The notes beneath the pieces were generated by a model. That model was given only the letters and a program-made list of their open reading frames with translations. It had not been told where the DNA came from and searched no databases. Both the position numbers and the translations under genes were made by a program. From Mycobacterium sp. GA-1199 (GTDB lineage: Bacteria > Actinomycetota > Actinomycetes > Mycobacteriales > Mycobacteriaceae): DNA of 64,000 bases. The stretch is taken from the NCBI RefSeq assembly GCF_001500045.1, contig NZ_LQIX01000012.1, positions 124,001 through 188,000 of the forward strand, read 5' to 3'. This document shows, piece after piece, positions 50,385 to 59,071 of this stretch (position 1 is the stretch's first letter; every line of letters starts with the position of its first letter).

Positions 50385-51337
50385 GAGAGGGCCTCCAGTA
50401 CGCGCCGACGGTGGACAGCGGGATCTCCCCACGCCGAGCGCAGCGCCTGCGCACGTAGCAGCCACAACGAGAGGTCATGCTCCTGGGTGAATCCGATCGC
50501 GCCATGTGTCTGCAGCGCGGAGCGAGCCGCCAGCAGCGCCGCGTCGCCGGCTGCGGCCTTGGCGGCGCTCACGTCACGCGCCGTGTCGGCCGAGTTGTCG
50601 GCGAGCGACAGGGCCGCGCCGTACACCAGCGGCCGGGCCAGCTCGACCGCGATGTGCACGTCGGCGAGTTTGTGCTTGATCGCCTGATAGGCGCCGATGA
50701 CCTTGCCGAACTGGCTGCGCTGCTTGGCGTATTCGACCGACATGTCCAGCATCGCCTGGCCGGCGCCCACCAGCTGGGCCGCCGTGGCAAGCACACCGAA
50801 CTCATAGGCACGCGCCACGTCGGCCGCTCTGCCGTCACCTGAAGGGTTGACGTCGAACAGCTTTCGGCTCGGGTCGACCGACTCCCGCTGGGTTACTGCG
50901 GTGCCGTCACGTACCTCACCGTCCGCCGCCACCAAGATCAGGCCCGCGGTGTCGGCGTCGACGGCCCTGGGTACCTGCGGCGTCAGGGCGACGGTCGCGA
51001 TCAGCTCACCGGACGCCAAGCGGGCGCAACGCTCGTCGTCGGCGAGCAGAATCGGCGCGACCGCAATGGATTCGGCCACCGGGCCTGGAACACACCACCG
51101 GCCGAGCCGTTCGGCGGCGACCACCAGGTCGACCGGATGGGCGTCGATGCCGTCGTACTTCTCCGGCACGAGGAGCGCCGTGACGCCGAGATCGGTCAGC
51201 TGCGCCCACACCTTGCGGCCCGGCGACGCATCCCCGGCGCCCCAGGCCCGAACCGCACCGGGCAGGTCTGCCGCGCCGAGCGCTGCGTCGATGCTGGCGG
51301 CGAAATCGCGCTGCTGTTCGTCCAATTCGAAGTTCAT
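50381..51337 (-). CDS. fadE32: FadE32, acyl-CoA dehydrogenase subunit of C/D-ring degradation
   Basis: A 318-residue beta-type acyl-CoA dehydrogenase with MNFELDEQQRDFAASIDAAL at the N-terminus, KQRSQFGKVIGAYQAIKHKL in the middle, and a C-terminal LQTHGAIGFTQEHDLSLWLL. Like FadE33 it lacks the C-terminal NIIAERLLGL tail of alpha-type subunits, so it is probably the partner of an alpha-type subunit such as FadE31. Gene order and length match Rv3563. The ATG at 51337 follows the fadE31 stop by four bases. Confidence 0.92.
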   Translation of the reverse strand: MNFELDEQQRDFAASIDAALGAADLPGAVRAWGAGDASPGRKVWAQLTDLGVTALLVPEKYDGIDAHPVDLVVAAERLGRWCVPGPVAESIAVAPILLADDERCARLASGELIATVALTPQVPRAVDADTAGLILVAADGEVRDGTAVTQRESVDPSRKLFDVNPSGDGRAADVARAYEFGVLATAAQLVGAGQAMLDMSVEYAKQRSQFGKVIGAYQAIKHKLADVHIAVELARPLVYGAALSLADNSADTARDVSAAKAAAGDAALLAARSALQTHGAIGFTQEHDLSLWLLRAQALRSAWGDPAVHRRRVLEALS

Positions 51338-51341
51338 GTGG

Positions 51342-52466
51342 TTACTTTCGCGGCAGGCCCAGCAGGCGCTCGGCGATGATGTTGCGCTGAATCTCGTTGG
51401 TTCCCGCGTAGATCGGTCCGCCGAGCGAGAACAACAACCCCTCGGTCCAGTTGTCGGCAAGTTCGGCGTCGGGACCACGCATATCCAGGGCGGTTTGGTG
51501 GATGGCAACGTCGAGGTCCGACCAGAACACCTTGGTCACACTGGACTCGGCACCGAGTTCACCGCCCGCGGCAACGCGTGTCACCGTGCCGAACGTGTGC
51601 AGCCGGTAGGCCTGGGCCTTGATCCACGCGTCGGCCACCCGCTCGGCATAGGCCGGGTCCGGGTTTTCTTTCCACTGCGCCACAAGCCGTTCGGCGGGGG
51701 CCAGGAAGCGGGCCGGGCTTCGCAGTGACATGCCGCGCTCATTGCTCGATGTGCTCATCGCTGCGCGCCAGCCCTCGTGAACGTCGCCGATGACGTCCTT
51801 GTCGGGCACGAACACGTCGTCGAGGAAGATCTCACCGAAACCGGTGTCACCGCCGAGTTGCGCGATGGGTCGGACGGTGACGCCGTCGGCCTTGAGGTCG
51901 AACATGAAGTACGTCAGGCCGCGATGGCGTTCGGCTTCGGGGTCGGAACGGAACAACCCGAAGGCGCGTTCCCCGAACGGCGCGCGGGAACTCCAGATCT
52001 TCTGCCCGTTGAGCAGCCAGCCGCCGTCCGTCCTGGTAGCCGTCGACCGAAGCGACGCCAGGTCACTGCCCGACTCGGGCTCCGACCAGGCTTGTGCCCA
52101 AATTTCCTCGCCGCTGGCCATTTTCGGCAGGACGCGGTCGAGTTGCTCCTCGGTTCCGTGGGCGAACAGAGTCGGCGCCAGCATCGACGTGCCGTTGGCG
52201 CTGGCGCGGCCGGGGGCGCCGGCACGGAAGTACTCCTCCTCGTACACCACCCACTGCAGCAGGCTCGCGTCGCGGCCGCCGTACTTCTCCGGCCACGTGA
52301 TTACCGACAGCCCGGCGTCGTATAGCACCTTGTCCCAACGCCTGTGCTGTTCGAAACCCTCTGCGGTGTCGTACGACTTCGTCGGGAAACTGTCCCTGTT
52401 CTTGGCCAGGAACTCGCGCACCTCGGACTGGAACTCGAGGGTCGCGTCGTCGAATTTCAGGTCCAT
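51342..52466 (-). CDS. fadE31: FadE31, acyl-CoA dehydrogenase of C/D-ring degradation
   Basis: A 374-residue alpha-type acyl-CoA dehydrogenase with the full set of motifs: ITWPEKYGGRDASL, AQAWSEPESGSDLASLRSTA, and the C-terminal GPIYAGTNEIQRNIIAERLLGLPRK. It acts in the later steps of HIP catabolism in the KstR2 regulon, probably as heteromer with FadE32 or FadE33. The start ATG overlaps the fadD3 stop by one base (TGATG), indicating coupled translation. Confidence 0.93.
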   Translation of the reverse strand: MDLKFDDATLEFQSEVREFLAKNRDSFPTKSYDTAEGFEQHRRWDKVLYDAGLSVITWPEKYGGRDASLLQWVVYEEEYFRAGAPGRASANGTSMLAPTLFAHGTEEQLDRVLPKMASGEEIWAQAWSEPESGSDLASLRSTATRTDGGWLLNGQKIWSSRAPFGERAFGLFRSDPEAERHRGLTYFMFDLKADGVTVRPIAQLGGDTGFGEIFLDDVFVPDKDVIGDVHEGWRAAMSTSSNERGMSLRSPARFLAPAERLVAQWKENPDPAYAERVADAWIKAQAYRLHTFGTVTRVAAGGELGAESSVTKVFWSDLDVAIHQTALDMRGPDAELADNWTEGLLFSLGGPIYAGTNEIQRNIIAERLLGLPRK

Positions 52467-54010
52467 CAGGAAGATCCAGCCCTCTCACGCAGCAGCGGTT
52501 TGACTACCTTGCCCCCGGGGTTTCGCGGCAGCGCATCGAGAAACTCGACCGAGCGGGGAGTTTTGAAGTTCGCCAGATGCTGCCGGGTGTAGGCGATCAC
52601 GGTGCCCTCGTCGAGTTGGGCGCCGGGCTTGGCCACGACGTAGGCCTTGCCGACCTCACCGAGTCGGTCGTCGGGCACTCCGATCACCGCGGCTTCGGCG
52701 ACCCCGTCGAGCCGCGCCAGCACCTGCTCGACCTCAGCGGGGTAGACGTTGAACCCGCCGCAGATGTACATGTCCTTGAGGCGGTCGGTGATGCGCAGGT
52801 TGCCGTTCGCGTCGACGGTGCCGACATCGCCTGTGTGCAGCCAACCATCGGAATCGATGGCCGCCGCGGTGGCTTCGGGGTCGTCGAGGTAGCCCAGCAT
52901 CACATTCGGTCCCCGCAGCAGCACCTCGCCGGCGTCGTCCTTGCCGGGGTTGTCAATGCGCAGTTCGAAATCCGCGATCGGCCGGCCCGACGTGGTGGCC
53001 ACGGTGACAGCGTCGTCGTCGGGACGGCACATGGTCCCGAAACCGCTCGCCTCGGTGAGGCCGTAGGCGGTCAGCACGATGTCGATGTCGAGTTCGGTTT
53101 GCATCCGCTCGATCAGCACGACCGGGATGGTCGCCGCGCCGGTGACGGCGAACCGCAGCGACGTCAGGTCGTAATCGGCGCGCTTGGGATGGTCGAGCAG
53201 CGTCTGGTAGATCGTCGGCGGCCCCGGCAGCACGGTGATTCGGTGTTCCTGCACGGCCGACATCGTCTTCTCGGGGTCGAACGTCAACTGGGGAATCAGC
53301 GTGGCGCCGGTCTGCAGGCAGGCAAGGATTCCCGCTTTGTAGCCGAAGTTGTGGAAGAACGGGTTGATGCACAGGTAACGGTCATCGCTCGTCAGCCGGC
53401 CGCACTCGGCCCACGCCGCCGGTGCGTCGAGCGATTGGCGGTGTGCACACAGCACGCCCTTGCTCCGGCCGGTGGTTCCGGAGGTGAACAGGATGTCGGA
53501 CACGTCGTCGGATTGCACCGCGTCGGCGCGCGCATCCACGGCGTCCAGGTCGGTGCCCCGCGCGACGAACTCGTCCCAGGTGCCGTCGTCCTTGTCGACC
53601 GGCACCCGGACCACGTGGCGTAGCTGCGGCAGGGCGGAGCGGTCGATGGAGGCGGCCTTGTCGGCGCCGAGGAATTCACCCGATGCGAACAGCAACGGGG
53701 CGCCCGTGCGCGAGAGGATGTCGGTGGCCTCGCTGGCGGTGTAGCGGGTGTTGAGGGGGACGACGACGCCTCCCGCGTAGTGGGTGGCCAGGCAGGCGAC
53801 CACCCAGTGCCAGGTGTTGGGGGACCAGATTGCGACGCGGTCACCGGCGGTGATGCCGTGGTCGATCATGGCCGCGGCCGCTCTGCGGACCTCGTCCCGC
53901 AGCTGGGCGAACGTGACGGTGCGATGTTCCGTGACCAGTGCATTGTGGTCGGAGAACCGGTCGGCAATACGGTCCAAGACCTGGGGAATGGTCCTTGGAT
54001 CCGAACTCAT
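52466..54010 (-). CDS. fadD3: FadD3, HIP-CoA ligase
   Basis: Acyl-CoA synthetase that activates HIP, the C/D-ring propionate left after HsaD cleavage. HIP-CoA is the inducer of KstR2. The 514-residue protein shows the P-loop ILFTSGTTGRSKGVLC, the A8 region WLHTGDVGTVDANGNLRITDRLKD (read as adjacent parts), and the C-terminal catalytic Lys in LPRNPGGKVVK. It is the first gene of a minus-strand operon reaching to 46437 and diverges from fadE30 with a KstR2-type palindrome between. Confidence 0.95.
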   Translation of the reverse strand: MSSDPRTIPQVLDRIADRFSDHNALVTEHRTVTFAQLRDEVRRAAAAMIDHGITAGDRVAIWSPNTWHWVVACLATHYAGGVVVPLNTRYTASEATDILSRTGAPLLFASGEFLGADKAASIDRSALPQLRHVVRVPVDKDDGTWDEFVARGTDLDAVDARADAVQSDDVSDILFTSGTTGRSKGVLCAHRQSLDAPAAWAECGRLTSDDRYLCINPFFHNFGYKAGILACLQTGATLIPQLTFDPEKTMSAVQEHRITVLPGPPTIYQTLLDHPKRADYDLTSLRFAVTGAATIPVVLIERMQTELDIDIVLTAYGLTEASGFGTMCRPDDDAVTVATTSGRPIADFELRIDNPGKDDAGEVLLRGPNVMLGYLDDPEATAAAIDSDGWLHTGDVGTVDANGNLRITDRLKDMYICGGFNVYPAEVEQVLARLDGVAEAAVIGVPDDRLGEVGKAYVVAKPGAQLDEGTVIAYTRQHLANFKTPRSVEFLDALPRNPGGKVVKPLLRERAGSS

Positions 54011-54027
54011 CGCTGCTCCTCTAACAA

Positions 54028-54041
54028 AGCAAGTGCTTGGT
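54028..54041. promoter_or_regulatory. KstR2 operator between fadD3 and fadE30
   Basis: AGCAAGTGCTTGGT fits the published KstR2 motif AnCAAGnnCTTGnT. It lies 17 bases from the fadD3 start and 16 from the fadE30 start, so one site can control both divergent operons; transcripts are probably leaderless or nearly so. Confidence 0.9.
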
Positions 54042-54057
54042 AGGTTAGCCTACAAGG

Positions 54058-55209
54058 GTGATTGAGGTCGAGGAGTTCCGGGCCGAGGTCCGCGACTGGC
54101 TCGCCGACAACCTGGTCGGGGAGTACGCCGCACTCAAAGGCCTCGGCGGGCCGGGTCGAGAGCACGAAGCTTTCGAGGAACGCCGAGCGTGGAACCAGCA
54201 CCTGGCGGCGGCCGGATTGACGTGTCTGGGGTGGCCCGAGGAGCACGGCGGTCGTGGGCTGTCGGTTGCGCACCGGGTGGCGTTCTACGAGGAGTACGCG
54301 ATCGCGAACGCTCCTGCGAAGGTCAACCACTTCGGTGAGGAGTTGCTCGGGCCGACGTTGATCGCGTACGGCACTCCCGAACAGCAGAAGCGATTCCTGC
54401 CGAAGATCCTCGACGTCACCGAGCTGTGGTGCCAGGGCTATTCCGAGCCCGGTGCCGGCAGCGACCTCGCCAACGTGTCGACCACCGCCGAACTCGACGG
54501 CGACCAGTGGGTGGTCAACGGGCAGAAGGTGTGGACCTCGCTTGCGCACTGGGCGCAATGGTGCTTTGTCGTCGCCCGCACCGAGAAGGGCTCCAAACGC
54601 CACACGGGCCTGTCGTATCTGCTGGTGCCGTTGGATCAGCCGGGTGTGGAGATCCGTCCCATCGTCCAGCTGACCGGGGATTCGGAGTTCAACGAGGTCT
54701 TCTTCGACGACGCCCGCACGGACGCGTCCTTGGTGGTCGGTGAACCAGGCGACGGCTGGCGGGTGGCGATGGGCACGCTGACCTTCGAGCGCGGCGTGTC
54801 GACGCTGGGCCAGCAGATCGAATACGCACGTGAGCTGTCCGGTGTCGCCGAGTTGGCGAAACGCACTGGCGCGGCCGACGATCCATTGATCCGCGAGAGG
54901 TTGACCCGGTCCTGGGTGGGACTACGGACGATGCGCTCGTATGCGCTGGCGACGATGGACGTGGAACAAGCGGGTCAAGATAATGTGTCGAAGTTGTTGT
55001 GGGCCAATTGGCATCGCGAACTCGGTGAGATCGCGATGGATGTGCTCGGCCGCGAAGGTCTGACGCTGACCGACGGCGACTTCGACGAATGGCAGCGGCT
55101 GTATCTGTTCTCGCGCGCCGACACGATCTACGGCGGGTCCAACGAGGTGCAGCGCAACATCATCGCCGAGCGGGTGCTCGGCCTACCCCGAGAGGTCAGG
55201 CCTTCGTGA
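54058..55209 (+). CDS. fadE30: FadE30, acyl-CoA dehydrogenase of HIP-CoA degradation
   Basis: A 383-residue alpha-type acyl-CoA dehydrogenase. It has LGWPEEHGGRGLSVAHRVAF, CQGYSEPGAGSDLANVSTTA, and the C-terminal IYGGSNEVQRNIIAERVLGL. It belongs to the KstR2 regulon and introduces the double bond in the propionyl side chain of the HIP-CoA derivative. The start is the GTG at 54058 (VIEVEEFRAEV), 16 bases after the KstR2 box. The stop overlaps the ipdF start (GTGA). Confidence 0.94.
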   Translation: MIEVEEFRAEVRDWLADNLVGEYAALKGLGGPGREHEAFEERRAWNQHLAAAGLTCLGWPEEHGGRGLSVAHRVAFYEEYAIANAPAKVNHFGEELLGPTLIAYGTPEQQKRFLPKILDVTELWCQGYSEPGAGSDLANVSTTAELDGDQWVVNGQKVWTSLAHWAQWCFVVARTEKGSKRHTGLSYLLVPLDQPGVEIRPIVQLTGDSEFNEVFFDDARTDASLVVGEPGDGWRVAMGTLTFERGVSTLGQQIEYARELSGVAELAKRTGAADDPLIRERLTRSWVGLRTMRSYALATMDVEQAGQDNVSKLLWANWHRELGEIAMDVLGREGLTLTDGDFDEWQRLYLFSRADTIYGGSNEVQRNIIAERVLGLPREVRPS

Positions 55210-55994
55210 ACCTGTCAGAAGCCCCGAAAGAGATTGAGGGACACGGCCTGCTGACCGGCAAGGTCGTCGTCGTGACGGCCGCCGCGGGCACCGGAATCGG
55301 GTCCGCGGTGGCGCGCCGGGCGCTGCTCGAGGGTGCCGACGTCGTCGTATCCGACCATCATGAGCGGCGACTCGGCGAGGCTCGCGATCAGTTGCTCGAA
55401 CTCGGGTTGGGGCGGGTCGAAAGTGTCGTCTGCGACGTCACCTCCACCGCGCAGGTGGATGCGCTGGTCGCTTCGACGACGGCGCGGATGGGTCGGCTCG
55501 ACGTGTTGGTCAACAATGCCGGCCTCGGCGGGCAGACGCCCGTCGTCGACATGACGGACGAAGAATGGGATCGCGTCCTCAATGTCACGCTGACGTCGGT
55601 GATGCGCGCGACGCGGGCGGCGCTGCGGTACTTCCGCGAAGCCGACCACGGCGGCGTGATCGTCAACAACGCCAGCGTATTGGGTTGGCGCGCACAGCAT
55701 TCACAATCGCATTACGCCGCGGCCAAGGCCGGGGTGATGGCGCTGACCCGGTGCAGTGCGATCGAGGCCGTCGAGTACGGCGTGCGCATCAATGCTGTCT
55801 CGCCAAGTATCGCGCGGCACAAGTTCTTGGAGAAGACCAGCTCGGCAGACCTGCTCGATCGGTTGTCGGAGGGGGAGGCGTTCGGCCGCGCAGCCGAACC
55901 GTGGGAGGTCGCCGCCACCATCGCGTTCCTGGCCAGCGACTACTCCAGTTACCTGACTGGAGAAGTGATTTCGGTGTCGAGCCAGCGGGCCTAG
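55206..55994 (+). CDS. ipdF: IpdF, short-chain dehydrogenase of HIP-CoA degradation
   Basis: A 262-residue SDR that acts on the hydroxyl group of 5-hydroxy-HIP-CoA in C/D-ring breakdown (Rv3559c). It has the cofactor motif TAAAGTGIGSAVARRAL, NNAG near residue 107, and the catalytic NNASVLGW...HYAAAKAG Ser/Tyr/Lys set. The GTG at 55206 is set by the four-base overlap with fadE30 and gives family length. The TAG stop overlaps the convergent membrane-protein stop in the palindrome CTAG. Confidence 0.92.
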   Translation: MNLSEAPKEIEGHGLLTGKVVVVTAAAGTGIGSAVARRALLEGADVVVSDHHERRLGEARDQLLELGLGRVESVVCDVTSTAQVDALVASTTARMGRLDVLVNNAGLGGQTPVVDMTDEEWDRVLNVTLTSVMRATRAALRYFREADHGGVIVNNASVLGWRAQHSQSHYAAAKAGVMALTRCSAIEAVEYGVRINAVSPSIARHKFLEKTSSADLLDRLSEGEAFGRAAEPWEVAATIAFLASDYSSYLTGEVISVSSQRA

Positions 55995-56587
55995 CCGGTG
56001 ATCCGCCTATCGGCGGTCCGCCGTGTACCAGCCTTGTAGGCGATCAGATAAAGGATTGGGAAGGCGCCGAGGGTCAGCACCGTCAAGAGCCCGAGTTGTA
56101 TCTTCTGTCCAGCGGCGATGACCCTGCGGGCCAACGCATCGCGGTATCCGAGCGAGACGGCGATGAACACGGCGATGGCGCCCATGCCAACCGGGAGCCA
56201 GGCCGCAGCGCCGTCGGCGACATAAGACACACCGCTTGTAACGAGTATCGCCACCCCCAACACTGTCAGCCACCACGTCTTCGTGGGGGTCAATCCGAGT
56301 CCGTAGTCGTCGATCGTGTTCGGGTCGGCGAACAGCGAGAAGGTTTTGCCGCGAATAGAGATGAACTCGGTGTGGACGTATGCCACGCCGGTGATAGCAC
56401 ATGCGGCGAAGAGCGACATCATCAGTCCCGACCCCCAGTCGTGGGGATAGGCCATGAAGAACACCGACACAGTCGTTATGACGGCGCCGGACCAGTAGAC
56501 GATGCGCCCGATATGCAGGGGCAGCCATCCCGCGACAATCGCGATGGCGAGTCCGCCGAAAGCGACAAACATGAAGAAGTCGTTCAT
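55991..56587 (-). CDS. Polytopic membrane protein, candidate immunity protein
   Basis: A 198-residue protein from the ATG at 56587 with about six hydrophobic segments (FFMFVAFGGLAIAIVAGWL, IVYWSGAVITTVSVFFMAY, and others). I recognise no family. Its start overlaps the effector stop by one base (TGATG), so the two are made together. This placement and its membrane nature make it a candidate immunity or partner protein for a membrane-active effector. The alternative is a plain unknown membrane protein. The stop overlaps ipdF within CTAG. Confidence 0.75.
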   Translation of the reverse strand: MNDFFMFVAFGGLAIAIVAGWLPLHIGRIVYWSGAVITTVSVFFMAYPHDWGSGLMMSLFAACAITGVAYVHTEFISIRGKTFSLFADPNTIDDYGLGLTPTKTWWLTVLGVAILVTSGVSYVADGAAAWLPVGMGAIAVFIAVSLGYRDALARRVIAAGQKIQLGLLTVLTLGAFPILYLIAYKAGTRRTADRRITG

Positions 56588-58119
56588 CAATTACCAGCCA
56601 TTTTCTGATAAATCGTTTCGCCGATCTGCTCGCCGCCGAGGGACCCGATGGAACCCAAAATGAACGCGCCCGCGAAAACACCTACTGGACCTGCAGGGGC
56701 CCCGAGCCATGCGCCGACGGCAGCCATTCCTGAGGCACCCACCATGCCACCACCGGTCTTGGCAGCAACCTCGCCGAATGGTGTTCCCGTTCGCCATTCG
56801 TAGATTCCGACGCCGAAGTCGACGAGGTTCCCTGCCACCCCTAGGTTGCCTCCGACCTTCTTAAGCACTTCGACATCGCTTGGCGAGAAAGTCGTCACAT
56901 CGGGCTTCCAGTGCTCGCCGGTGGGCAGCGATTGAGCGAGATAGTCAAAAGCCTTCGCCCCACCCGCGATTGGTTTGTTTGCAGCAGATGCCGCGTCCGC
57001 GAGATCTTGCGGGACGATGCCCCGCGCCATGCTGTCGGTTGCAGCGGCGGCACCTTCGGACGACATACCGGCCCGCATCAACTGCTCTTGTACGCGGGAT
57101 ATCACCAACTCCCGTGCCAGAGCTTCAGTTTGATTGACCATCGCCGTGGCCTTATCCGGCGGCATCGGTGCCTCCCCGACCAGGCCTTGCTCGAGCTGGG
57201 CTTGCATCGCCAACCTCGTCCGTGCCTGAGAGCGGGCGTCACCTCCAAGGATCGGGTCGGTCGGCAGCGGACCTTGCGTGATCGAAGTGTGGTAGTCGTC
57301 CAGGCGCTGCCCGGCATAACGCACTTGATCCGAACTCGCGGTCGGATCGTTGATGATGTCGTAGTCCCGCAATCGCGCTGCCGCAGCCTGCTTCTCCGGA
57401 GTCCATTCGCCACGAGAGTTCACCAACGACTGATCGGCTTCGCGCTGGCTGCTCCCGTACTGATCGGCCTCGGCCTTCGCCTGCTGTGCAGCCGGTGAAT
57501 CCTGCTGACCTTCAGCGTCCTTCATTGCATCCGGCGAGTAACCCTCGGCCGCCATCTCCAGCCGCGACTTGTCCAGCTGCTCCGAATAGGTATCACGCAC
57601 CGCCTGAACCGACGCCAGTGCTTCTCGCGTGCGATCGACGGCCGCTTGTCGCAAGCCCTCGACGTCGGCCTGTTCACCGTTCGCGGCAGCGACGGCCAGT
57701 TCGTGCTCGATCTGGTTGTCGATCCACTTCAGCGTCGCGTCGAGGTTGGAGATGACGACGTCACCACTGCGCTGCGCTTCGGCCAGTGACGCCGAGACGT
57801 TCTGCAGATCGACGGCTACCCGACGGATTTGTTCGTCGCTGAGCTTCAAAGACTCGGTCGCGCGCTGTACCTCCGCCGAGTCGTTGATCGGGTGGTCGCC
57901 ACCGTCCTGACGGTCCCACGCGGCGGCAAAACGTTGTCGAGCGACAGCGAATTCATTGCTCGATTCCGTCGTACACGCGGCGGCGTTGTAGAACGCCGTC
58001 GCCAGTTCGCTGATCTCACCTGGCGATCCGCTCTGCACCGTGCGGTTGACCTGCCACGGATCGCCCCCGGCTGCACCGGTGAGCGTTCCGTGATCCAGGT
58101 TCTTGAGGTGGACCGTCAT
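56587..58119 (-). CDS. Large WXG100-operon effector-like protein with Gly-rich hydrophobic C-terminus
   Basis: A 510-residue protein. The N-terminal about 150 residues (beginning MTVHLKNLDHGTLTGAAGGD) are largely helical and resemble, from memory, the conserved front of a mycobacterial family of ESX-linked multidomain proteins with variable C-termini. Residues about 150-300 are rich in Gln/Ala/Asp and predicted coiled or extended. The last about 80 residues are Gly/Ala-rich and hydrophobic (GAWLGAPAGPVGVFAGAFIL), like a glycine-zipper or pore-forming segment. It follows a DUF2563 gene by six bases and precedes a membrane protein by overlap. Toxin function is inferred. Confidence 0.75.
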   Translation of the reverse strand: MTVHLKNLDHGTLTGAAGGDPWQVNRTVQSGSPGEISELATAFYNAAACTTESSNEFAVARQRFAAAWDRQDGGDHPINDSAEVQRATESLKLSDEQIRRVAVDLQNVSASLAEAQRSGDVVISNLDATLKWIDNQIEHELAVAAANGEQADVEGLRQAAVDRTREALASVQAVRDTYSEQLDKSRLEMAAEGYSPDAMKDAEGQQDSPAAQQAKAEADQYGSSQREADQSLVNSRGEWTPEKQAAAARLRDYDIINDPTASSDQVRYAGQRLDDYHTSITQGPLPTDPILGGDARSQARTRLAMQAQLEQGLVGEAPMPPDKATAMVNQTEALARELVISRVQEQLMRAGMSSEGAAAATDSMARGIVPQDLADAASAANKPIAGGAKAFDYLAQSLPTGEHWKPDVTTFSPSDVEVLKKVGGNLGVAGNLVDFGVGIYEWRTGTPFGEVAAKTGGGMVGASGMAAVGAWLGAPAGPVGVFAGAFILGSIGSLGGEQIGETIYQKMAGN

Positions 58120-58125
58120 GCTCGG

Positions 58126-58437
58126 TCAGGTGATGGCTTCGCCGGCCGAACGCACCGCCGCCGCGCCGGACTCGTCTCGTTGATCGAAAGTGGTGGCTCC
58201 GTCGCTGGCCTTGGTGGCGAAACCGTCGAAGGTGGCGTGGTGCCAACGCATGGTCGCGGCTTGAGCTTCGTGCGCTCGGCCCAAGGCGTTGTGGAACTCG
58301 TGCGCGGCGTCGAAGTCACCGAAGATCCCAGCGGGCAGCGACGTGGCCGCGAACTCCTCTGCACCCCGTTTCACGATCTCACCGGCGCTTTCGGCGAAGT
58401 CGGCTCCCATCCGCAGCATCTCGGTATCGACGAACAT
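58126..58437 (-). CDS. DUF2563-like, WXG100-type small helical protein
   Basis: A 103-residue all-helical protein of the type found with ESX-secreted partners in mycobacteria. It begins MFVDTEMLRMGADFAESAGE and has LPAGIFGDFDAAHEFHNALGRA, then a C-terminal helical region ending AVRSAGEAIT. There is no clear WXG tripeptide, but length and helical hairpin pattern fit the EsxA/EspC-like group. It is six bases upstream of the large effector gene, so it may act as its secretion partner or chaperone. The ATG at 58437 is the natural start. Confidence 0.8.
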   Translation of the reverse strand: MFVDTEMLRMGADFAESAGEIVKRGAEEFAATSLPAGIFGDFDAAHEFHNALGRAHEAQAATMRWHHATFDGFATKASDGATTFDQRDESGAAAVRSAGEAIT

Positions 58438-58486
58438 GATTCGAGCCTAAGCGGATGCCACGAGGGTTCCGCGCACAGATTCTGGG

Positions 58487-58999
58487 TCAACCAATGCGGA
58501 AGCCGTAGCGTCTCAGGGGCTCCAGGGGCACGTCGCTGTCGCCCTCGACGACCACGAGCCAATGCTTGCCGTTGTCGTCTACATGAGTGGCATGGCGGTC
58601 CGCTGTGCGCATCCCGGCGAGGTCACCGTCGAGGGTGTCCTCGTCGTCGTACGCCCCGATGACGATCGTGTCGATGGTTCCGGGCGCAATGCACGCGACG
58701 TAATCGATCGCTTGGGGTAGCGGCGACTGAGGCGGATCCTCCAACACCATACGACTGCCGCAGGCTGCCGTGATCCAAGCAAGGCCGTAGCGAGTGCGCA
58801 ACGGCGATTGAGGCGCGGCTGTGGTGGTGTCCGACGTGGCGATGGTTTCCGATGAAGAATCGGACCATGGATCCGTGACGTACAGCACGGCCGCTACCAG
58901 CAATGTCGCCAATACGATGACGTCGACGAGGACGAGGATCTTCGTGCGCCGGGTCAGTCGGTTCCAGAATCCAGAGGGCTGGCGGGGCGCGTCGGTCAC
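58487..58999 (-). CDS. Single-pass membrane protein, unknown function
   Basis: A 170-residue protein from the GTG at 58999. A basic N-terminus (NRLTRRTK) precedes one transmembrane helix (ILVLVDVIVLATLLVAAVLYV), a Ser/Thr-rich linker, and an extracytoplasmic domain with two Cys. The gene is 49 bases upstream of the DUF2563 gene on the same strand and probably starts the cassette transcript. Its start lies 50 bases from the KstR2 palindrome before kstR2, so it may share that operator. Function unknown. Confidence 0.7.
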   Translation of the reverse strand: MTDAPRQPSGFWNRLTRRTKILVLVDVIVLATLLVAAVLYVTDPWSDSSSETIATSDTTTAAPQSPLRTRYGLAWITAACGSRMVLEDPPQSPLPQAIDYVACIAPGTIDTIVIGAYDDEDTLDGDLAGMRTADRHATHVDDNGKHWLVVVEGDSDVPLEPLRRYGFRIG

Positions 59000-59048
59000 C
59001 GCTCATGTGTACCGAACCTCGGGTTGAGAACGCACACGGAAGTAGCCG

Positions 59049-59062
59049 AGCAAGCGCTTGGT
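59049..59062. promoter_or_regulatory. KstR2 operator upstream of kstR2
   Basis: AGCAAGCGCTTGGT fits AnCAAGnnCTTGnT and differs by one base from the fadD3-fadE30 site. It lies nine bases before the kstR2 start and 49 bases from the divergent cassette gene. Confidence 0.88.
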
Positions 59063-59071
59063 TGATACGCT

